Assembly: GCA_001695595.3 (NCBI GenBank)
Contig: MBPM02000005.1
Coordinates: forward strand, 806,001 to 870,000
Origin: Plasmopara viticola
Taxonomy: Eukaryota; Oomycota; Peronosporomycetes; Peronosporales; Peronosporaceae
Length of the DNA: 64,000 nt
Direction: 5' to 3'
Part shown: piece after piece, positions 57,440 through 64,000 of the stretch
Numbering within the stretch: position 1 is the stretch's first letter
Layout: the number at the start of each line of letters is the position of its first letter
Notes under the pieces: model-generated
Told to the model about the DNA's origin: nothing
Database searches by the model: none
Seen by the model: only the letters and a program-made list of their open reading frames with translations
Made by a program: the position numbers and the translations under genes

Positions 57440-57849
57440 ATAACTACATATATGACAAATTTGCTCATCTTACATTATGCATTATAAAGTCTCGGCATGA
57501 CATAATCCGTCCATTCAAGATAGTTCGCAATGTCGTCACGGAGTAGTTATCTCACGTCAGGATGAAGCGTGCAAACTGACTCTCATGCACCTCAGGTCCT
57601 TGTAACTGCCTTCTGCCTCTTGCTTGTGAGTGCTGCACGCTTCTTGGTTCTTCAGACATTCTTGCTTTGACGGCAAGTATACTACACTACGATACAGTAT
57701 GTCCCTATTCAAAATCAACTAATTGCCGTCTGCGTTGTTTAGCTTGCACGTGTGCAATATGCTTGTGCTTGTAAACGAGGGAGAATGACGTGTAAATTAC
57801 ACGCAAGTTTTCTTAAATATAAACTCCGCATGGTAGAAACGGTGATCAC
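57440..57849 (+). repeat. Duplicated upstream flank of an effector gene
   Basis: 57,555-57,760 resembles 33,165-33,325 upstream of the intact effector: AGGATGAAGCGTGCAAACTGACTCTCATGCAC, the CGATACAGTATGTCCC block and TTAGCTTGCACGTGTGCAA. It leads directly into the remnant of an effector 3' end. Confidence 0.6.
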
Positions 57850-57930
57850 ATTCGTTTGACCAGCGTACTGCGAGGCGGAAAATCATCTCGTAGGAAACGT
57901 AAATTTCATCATGTAAGTATGGTGCTGTTT
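57850..57930 (+). pseudogene. Effector gene deletion scar (last codons only)
   Basis: TTTGACCAGCGTACTGCGAGG corresponds to codons for LTSVPRE of the family. It is followed after a short deletion by sequence resembling the final codons and stop (AATTTCATCATGTAAG), then by the usual post-stop GTTTGTAGTCGAGAGACT. The upstream flank is joined almost directly to it, so nearly the whole coding region is missing. Confidence 0.6.
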
Positions 57931-58830
57931 GTAGTCGAGAGACTTTGAGTGACTAACATTATACAATTTATAGCCCATGAACCACTTTTTCGTTTTTCTA
58001 TGAACCGCTTTTTCTTTTTTGTGTCATCACGGCGCTTACAACTAGCCTCAGACAGTAAGTCATCATGACGTCAATTGTTTTATTACTTTAAAGAACACGA
58101 CATTGTAGTCATATGAATATTCATGTTGTAAAGAACAGACATCTACCGCACAAATGGCGAATACGTCGTCATGATTTAAGCAGTGACTTGATCCGACACG
58201 TTGTATGCAATGATAGATTGTTTGCGTCGGCGCGGCATTGTATATGATGATAGGGAATTCGCTTTAAGACTACTGTCACTGCCCACGCTACATCCATACT
58301 GATTGATATCTGCTGAGATAACAAAGTATTTTCAGAATTTATCGTTAGTTGCTTGAAAGGAAGAGGACAAAAGCTACCTTACTTAAGTTTTTCATGTTGT
58401 CATGTGCTCTTGTTCTTTTGCTTGTCAACTTTGAAATTGGTCCTCTGCACTTCGCTATTTGGATCTGATCGAATCTCGAAACGTGTTGCAATGCGTCGGT
58501 GTTAAGTCCTTAGACCACGCCAACGTCTTGCTAGCAGTAACTGCATCGGTCGGCAGAGCCTCTTACAAGAACATTAAGCTGTCTTGTGAACACTTTCGTA
58601 TTCTTATCGCCGCCGGATACTTCACCTTGTGATTAGTCGCTTTCAGAAGGTATCGTCACACCTTTGTCTACAGAGCCTGTTGGAAGTGAGCACTCCATGC
58701 GTACAGTAAGTAGATGGGCTTGTGATGACAGCGATAAAAAATCCAGGAGTGAAATGTAAAGTGCTACTTTTGTAGTCGCGACATCATTTGAATGTATCCG
58801 GCTGTTAAAACGATGGCTATCTCGAGAAGT
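57931..58830 (+). repeat. Duplicated downstream block of an effector gene
   Basis: This is homologous in order to 27,740-28,950. Examples are CATCATGACGTCAATTGTTTTATTACTTTAAAGAACACGACATTGT against the 27,955-28,000 region, and CCATGCGTACAGTAAGTAGATGGGC (58,697) against 28,806. No gene is recognised. Confidence 0.55.
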
Positions 58831-59400
58831 ATCCAATGCAGACGATAACAACACATTTTCGATAACAAAAAGCGCACTCTTATGAACGCGCGAGCGAAAT
58901 CTTCCACGACGGCTTGGTACATTAATGTTTGAGTGGGTCAAGGGACGACTTTAACGCAAAAGCGACTCATTTGACTTATAGCATGCGTAAAGTTTTACGC
59001 AAACAGTCAATGCGTTCACAGTGCGACACGCCCAATCGGCTCAGTTGTCACAAGAAACGCAAGAAAATAGATTGATTAGCACCAAAACCGGCTAGGCGAC
59101 ACAGATTCTAATGCCAATTTTATGCCTAATCCAAGCCCGTCATAATGAGATCATTGGGTGGGCCAAAACGTAAAATTATAGCGCAATTTTGGAAAGCAGG
59201 ACCATCCAGAAGATCAGTGCGATGCTAATTTTTAAAATTTAACCTTAAAAAACATCGCGAATCGAGTAAACGCGCCGCCACCATCCTTTGTGGTAGGAAC
59301 TCTGACCGATTTGTAAAGGTTCAACGACAAGATGTCGTGTTGGACGGTCTCTTCTATCCATAACCATCCAATCAATGATCCATGAATAACCCATCTCCGT
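58831..59400. other. Intergenic, upstream of effector gene
   Basis: No gene is recognised. The last part (59,350-59,412) contains CATCCAATCAATGATCCATG and ATGGGCACGTGT (59406-59417), similar to the promoter region at 33,430-33,490. Confidence 0.4.
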
Positions 59401-59446
59401 GAGGCATGGGCACGTGTGAATGTGTTCAGGAACGCGCAGGTATGGC

Positions 59447-59467
59447 GCTCATTATTTAATTTCTTCT
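59447..59467 (+). promoter_or_regulatory. Oomycete-type core promoter (initiator plus flanking element)
   Basis: GCTCATTATTTAATTTCTTC matches the oomycete initiator GCTCATT followed by the A/T-rich flanking promoter region. It lies 60 bases before the ATG at 59507, the usual distance. It also lies after the in-frame ATG at 59420, which argues that 59507 is the true start. Confidence 0.7.
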
Positions 59468-59506
59468 CTACTGCTAATAGAAGAGTGCAAAGTTCTCAGC
59501 CGAAAA

Positions 59507-60802
59507 ATGCGCTTTTGCTACTTACCGATCGCACTACTGGCCGGAATCCTCGCAACCAGGGCATCCGCTGACTCGACACAAACAAAATTGAAGTCAACTC
59601 CATTGAGTAAAGAGCGCTCGCTTCCATCCGATCGCAACGACGGTGCTGCAATCGGCGCGAGTGTCGGCGACGAAGACAGAGGCGGACTACTTCATCCAAG
59701 GATAATGTCCGCACGGCAATTCGCCGAGGAGGTTTTACTAAACGCTCCCGGCTATCGACAGTATGTTGTCATCAAAGCGAGCAGGAGATTTGACGATTTG
59801 GTGGCAAGTAATGGGATGCCACACAAATACTACGAAAAGATGGTGGGCAAGGTACCGATGAAGGAATTGTTGATCTCTGGACCATGGAGAACTTGGGCTT
59901 TTTTCGCCAGTAAATACAGCGTTTACAACAACATAGATCCACACGAATATATCGTGAGGGTCATGTTGGACTATCATGGCGCCAAAAAAGTGTACGAGAT
60001 TCTAGTTGCGGCGGCGGGCGAATCGACGACGAAGGCCCTTGCCCAGAAACTGCAGGAGGTGCAAATTATGTTATGGGTTGAAAAACAATACCAACCGCAA
60101 GCAGTCTATGATTTGGTGCGAGTCGCAGACGTGTGGAAAGACAATATTTTTGCCAGCCCGCAATATGCAGTTTGGACCCGCTATTTAGAACTTTTGCACA
60201 AGGCAGAATATGCGGAAGATCCTATTGGAACTGAAGTGCGTAGCCTTCACGACTTCATTGATTACAGCTTGTTGCTTGAGATGCCACTCTTCCCGAAGAA
60301 TGTTGTGCATCCCAAGAGCGCGCAGTATTTGCAAGTCTTGGAATCGATTGGGCTGGATACTTCGTACTCCCCGTACGGGATCGTGTCTATGTTGCTGCGA
60401 GGTGTCAAACAAAGTGAAAATCAGTTCACACATCTCTTATTGTGTCAGCCAGCAAAAAAATTTTGGATAGATTACACCATGAACTTCAATAAGCGATACC
60501 CTCATCTCGAGGTGTCGCTGTTCGAAACGCTCGCGTCGGTCATTAATCTGCCGAAATTGATGACAATGCTTCACGCGACCGTGATTGGGTCAGACGAATA
60601 CAAAAGTGGTATGACGCTCTCGTATTTTGAAACACAATTTTCGGAATGGAAGACGTTAAAGGTGGAAAAAATGAGAGATATAAAGCCAGACTTGACCACT
60701 ATACCGCATGAAGATCGGCCAGTGGTCAAAGCCGTTTGGCTCGCGTACCTCAGGTACTGTAATAAGAATACTCGTCCCGTAAAAGCTGACTTTATTCTGT
60801 AA
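59507..60802 (+). CDS. Secreted WY-type effector-like protein, 431 aa
   Basis: The start at 59507 is chosen because the conserved signal peptide MRFCYLPIALLAGILA begins there and the core promoter lies between it and the in-frame ATG at 59420, which would add 29 unrelated residues. The leader has SKER (34-37) and DEDR (55-58) in place of RxLR and EER. Helical modules are WRTWAFFASKY, PHEYIVRVMLDYHG, LVRVADVWKDN, SPQYAVWTRYLELLHK, FWIDYTMNFNKRY and FETQFSEWKTLKVEK, ending CNKNTRPVKADFIL. It is a well-separated branch that shares leader features with the gene at 24,165-25,436 (LAGILA signal core). It is predicted to be a secreted host-directed effector with no catalytic motif. Confidence 0.87.
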   Translation: MRFCYLPIALLAGILATRASADSTQTKLKSTPLSKERSLPSDRNDGAAIGASVGDEDRGGLLHPRIMSARQFAEEVLLNAPGYRQYVVIKASRRFDDLVASNGMPHKYYEKMVGKVPMKELLISGPWRTWAFFASKYSVYNNIDPHEYIVRVMLDYHGAKKVYEILVAAAGESTTKALAQKLQEVQIMLWVEKQYQPQAVYDLVRVADVWKDNIFASPQYAVWTRYLELLHKAEYAEDPIGTEVRSLHDFIDYSLLLEMPLFPKNVVHPKSAQYLQVLESIGLDTSYSPYGIVSMLLRGVKQSENQFTHLLLCQPAKKFWIDYTMNFNKRYPHLEVSLFETLASVINLPKLMTMLHATVIGSDEYKSGMTLSYFETQFSEWKTLKVEKMRDIKPDLTTIPHEDRPVVKAVWLAYLRYCNKNTRPVKADFIL

Positions 60803-61035
60803 GGAGGCGTTGGTAGTAGTCAAGGGACGAACGAGTAGCTGATGTTTCTCAATACATTGCTTATAAACTACGTTATTCTTAAATCATCATGTCATGGTCA
60901 TTACTCGTTGCGTACCATGTAGAACTAAATCTCACGTATTCCAAATTGAGCCACGATATTTGTCAAATTTTAGTATGCGATTATGATGTAGATTACAGCG
61001 CTACTTTGAAAAATACGACATTGGTTCTGTGAAAT
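60803..61035 (+). repeat. Downstream effector flank interrupted by a SINE-like copy
   Basis: Related to 27,740-28,010: TAGTCAAGGGACGAACGAGTAGCTGA, the CATCATGTCAT block, and GATTACAGCGCTACTTTGAAAAATACGACATTG matching GATTGGATTACTATTTTAAGGAGCACGGCATTG. Homology continues after the SINE-like insertion. Confidence 0.5.
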
Positions 61036-61047
61036 AAGTAGTTTTGT

Positions 61048-61382
61048 TGCTTGGAAAAGGTTGGGATGACGCCCTCCTTCGAAGCGCGGGGGCTAAATAC
61101 TCGCGCGCTTCGGGCAGGTGCTCTCGGGCATCTGCAGGTCTCTAACGAGTCTCACCCTCGACGCGAAGGTCTCCAGCACCGGGCGCCACCTGGGCTCTTA
61201 CCAAGTCAGAGCTAAGCAGAATAATGGAAGACCCTCACGACCTCGGTGCTGGCTGCACTGCCCGCCGAACGAGACCCGACGTATGCGGACACCACTCTAT
61301 GCCGTGGACTAGCCAGACTGAGTCTAGCACGTGCATAGCTTGGCAACGCGATAACGTAATACATTACATTACATTACATTAC
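61048..61382 (+). mobile_element. SINE-like element, copy I
   Basis: This plus-strand full-length copy has a perfect 12-bp target duplication AAGTAGTTTTGT (61036-61047, 61383-61394). Its tail is purely (ACATT)n, unlike the ACAAT tails of most copies. It belongs to the one-base-deleted subfamily (CACCGGGCGCC). Confidence 0.94.
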
Positions 61383-61394
61383 AAGTAGTTTTGT

Positions 61395-61910
61395 AAATTT
61401 GTGAGACCGGTCTTGCCGAAAAATTTTGTATTCACTTAAATTGATGACGCCATGGCACGCAAAGATGAGGCAAAAATTAAATTCGGTTACCACTTAATCA
61501 ATCATTCAAGCTGTAGGGATACAGAAACCTTTCGACGAATGCATAGTCAAAGTCCAGGCAATGACTTTATTAATTGATCTACGCAACCAAAAGACGTTTA
61601 GCAGTGCATCATCATTTGAAATAAACGATTTTTTTTACGAAAGCGGAGGACTAAACGACTATCATAAAGCTGCTAAGGAAGACGCGACGCTGATTCGTCC
61701 AGTGCCATCCTTGCCCTTGCTACATACAACCTGCTTATGTTTTGCTAACATAACAAGGTTTTCGTTGTCTGAACAGAACAAAACTTGCTAGAATAAATGA
61801 AGAACAAAGCTTCCTTTTGTTACCTTGTCTCACCGACTGATCAACACGTGTGTTTTTCTTGCTGTTTTGTACTGCAGTCTTGTCTTAAGGGGTGAAAGGC
61901 AGTAACAACG
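61395..61910 (+). repeat. Continuation of duplicated downstream effector block
   Basis: GTGAGACCGGTC, TTCAAGCTGTAGGG, GCAATGACTTTATTAATTGATCTACGCAAC and CTGTTTTGTACTGCAGTCTTGTCTTAAGG align in order with 28,030-28,445. No gene is assigned to the ORF 61,561-61,791. Confidence 0.5.
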
Positions 61911-62139
61911 CAGGTTGTGCTCTCCATCATAACGTTCAAAATCTAGAACACTAATTATTTTGCCGTATACAATACTTTATTTACACAGCCACAACATTAG
62001 TTCACATTTGCACCATATTGGATCCGTAAATTATGGCTAATGCTACCTTTTGGTGGCAGGCAAAACTCCGTCTGTGACTCAAAGGTAAAAAACCGATTTC
62101 CCTAAGCAACGATCGGCTGTAACCTGTTCGATTTCTTAA

Positions 62140-64000
62140 TTACGTTCCTCCAATATAATGCCCACTTGCCTCAGGGTGAATTCTTTAGCCATGTATGCTG
62201 ACCTCTTGCAGTGCCCATCGAGGTGCCACATCTGCTTGCACACAACGATGATGGAATACATGGTCTTGGCTGCCCGGATGGAGACCAAAAGGAAATGTAG
62301 TTGAAAGAGCCTACACTCAACGAAATATGTGGTGCGCCACATGCACCAGAGGATAAGGGTCGTCTTTGGTTCGACCATGTCGCGCTTGATATACAACACG
62401 CGTAGATCGAAGAGATATGAGGGCTATACTTAAAGGCAATCGTATATTGCATTGTACATTGCACACTCGAATTACGAATAATATTGCTCATTGGAAATGC
62501 GCCTCTTCACGTGCATCGGCACGGCATCACCCTTGTTACCTTGGCTGAGCACCGACCATGACATTTACTGCATGCAGCGAATGCTGTTTAGTGCCCACCC
62601 ACGCGCAGTGATTGAATCTCATCGATACCGCCTTGGCTTAATGCCAACTAAGTCAGTACCGACTTGCAGGAGCTCGTGCCCCGACACCATCAATGTTCAT
62701 CGCAGATGTACTAGCATCCCGAACATTGAGTGACTTGATCTAGCATCTGCATATATTTCGCTTCTGCTTTTACACAAAGTTGTTCGTTCGTGATCCACCA
62801 AAGCTCCGCTACTAGCAAAGCTGAAGGTATACAAGATTATTAAAGGCTGGAGCTCATCAATTATTTCGCAGAGATCATACGATTAGCAAGGAATACGCAT
62901 TAGAAAGAGCCTTTGATATTTATTCTTGACTATGCAAGTGCCGTTCGGTAATAGTGTGGCGTTAAATCTTTTAAGGATCACGCAGACATCGTATATACCT
63001 AGATTATCTGCAAGAGAACTCTCTTCATACATGTAGCCGGAGTTATGGTGGTGGGAAGTATTGTTGGTGTGCACATGCGCCTAACGTCGCGTACTCAATT
63101 AGTCACGTCGGCTTAGAGTAAATTTGACGGAGCGACTCGGTCGCCAAAAGGTTTCTTCTGCAATGAGAATCAATTTAACCATAAGTAATAAATGCTTCCA
63201 CAAGGCACAAAAGCTTAGACTTATCATACTTAGTAGCCGATCTAATCGGTGGAGAATCCAGCACCATTTAAATGAAAGTACATCCCATTTTTCTCCCCGT
63301 CAAGACGAAGCAAGCCGGCATATGTAACACCACAAAGTCAAGAGTCACTAGATGAGCAATAAAGGTGAACATGGTAAGAAGAAATTGGCAGTAAACACGG
63401 CTATCGAACACCCCTTGGCAGTCTAAAGCGCAGTATGTCACAATTTTTACATCACCACCCTGATGCACCAAAAACAACTGAAACATCTATAATTCGCAGA
63501 CCGGCAGTAGGCTCTGTCGACCCAAACTTCTTTTAGAAGAGATTACACCCATGTCTCGATCGTTTATGAAAAATCGTGAATTGCAATAGAAGCCGTCGCT
63601 TAATTTGTAAACATTTAACGGCGATGATCAAGCAACCTTTTCAATTATCGCTCTGATGACGCACAGTAAGGCTCATATCAGATATAGAGCATTGCGCAGG
63701 AAGCTCAAAGCTTTTAGAAATTCGGGCGCCGAATATTCGACACGAAATTTTTGACACGGTCGAACGATCAGCTTGGATGATGCACGTCACCTGGAATAGC
63801 TCTAATCAATAATCATTAAGAGCCAAGTAATTGACACATCGTATTTGTTTGTCTGTGGATCCTTGATAAAGTCCATAAAGCTAGTGCATTAATGGCAGCC
63901 ATGGATTAAGCAGTGGTCACATAGGTTTTGCTGGCTTTGAAACGATTAATCTGAATCACTTATATATGCATGACCTCTCCCACCTCAATTAGAAAGCCAC
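62140..64000 (-). mobile_element. Degenerate Ty3/Gypsy fragment, runs off the window
   Basis: This aligns in order with the left inverted-repeat arm from about 39,680 onward: GGTTCGACCATG (62,370), CACGTGCATCGGCACGGCATC (62,508), TTACTGCATGCAGCGAATGCTG (62,565), GATACCGCCTTGGCTTAATGCCAAC (62,622), TCGCTCTGATGACGCACAG (63,645) and GGTTTTGCTGG (63,922). The minus-strand ORFs 62,136-62,399 and 62,171-62,491 are remnants with no confident domain. Confidence 0.55.

Noticed and set aside
59420..59506. ATG at 59420 as the start of the 59.5 kb effector
   Set aside because: The 29 extra residues are not shared with paralogs, and the core promoter GCTCATT at 59447 lies downstream of that ATG, so it would not be in the mRNA.
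3538..61382. Regularly similar repeats as a CRISPR-like array
   Set aside because: The copies are about 330 bp, irregularly spaced over tens of kilobases, in both orientations and with target duplications. They are mobile elements in a eukaryotic context.

Overview
This window looks like a repeat-rich nuclear contig of an oomycete, most likely a downy mildew or a Phytophthora relative. The evidence is a family of intronless genes for secreted, alpha-helical WY-type effector-like proteins with a degenerate RxLR/EER leader, oomycete-style retrotransposons (Copia, Ty3/Gypsy, FAR1-type MULE), and one oomycete-type core promoter (GCTCATT followed by a T/A-rich element) upstream of an effector gene. 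The species cannot be determined from the sequence alone. No rRNA, complete tRNA, CRISPR array or housekeeping operon was seen.

Layout. 1-3.5 kb: the 3' part of a Copia element with its polypurine tract and 3' LTR, the LTR carrying a nested SINE-like insertion. 4.4-5.7 kb: an effector pseudogene (minus). 5.7-24 kb: mostly decayed repeats (Gypsy fragments, SINE-like copies, hairpins), an old effector-like relic near 14 kb, and a broken Tudor-like-domain gene at 22.9-23.7 kb. 24.2-27.7 kb: two intact, divergently transcribed effector genes. 28-33 kb: duplicated effector flanks, tRNA-derived SINEs and Gypsy fragments. 33.6-34.9 kb: an intact effector gene with a MULE-like element inserted in its 3' flank. 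37.2-50.2 kb: a large inverted repeat made of two degenerate Gypsy copies facing each other around one intact effector gene (42.7-44.0 kb). 50.8-52 kb: a second, more decayed Gypsy. 55.6-58.8 kb: Gypsy fragment, SINE-like copy and the scar of a deleted effector gene. 59.5-60.8 kb: the fifth intact effector gene. 62.1-64 kb: another Gypsy fragment running off the window.

The central biological content is an effector gene cluster evolving by birth and death. There are five full-length genes (429-434 aa for four, 423 aa for one), one recent pseudogene, one deletion scar and one divergent relic, all related in sequence. Their upstream and downstream flanks are duplicated with them, identical tracts inside divergent genes suggest gene conversion, and mobile elements sit immediately next to them. 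The most distinctive repeat is a short (about 330 bp) non-tRNA SINE-like element present nine times, with target-site duplications of 10-12 bp that are exact at four copies, a (TACAA)n or (TACAT)n tail, a nearly constant 5' end and two diagnostic subfamilies.
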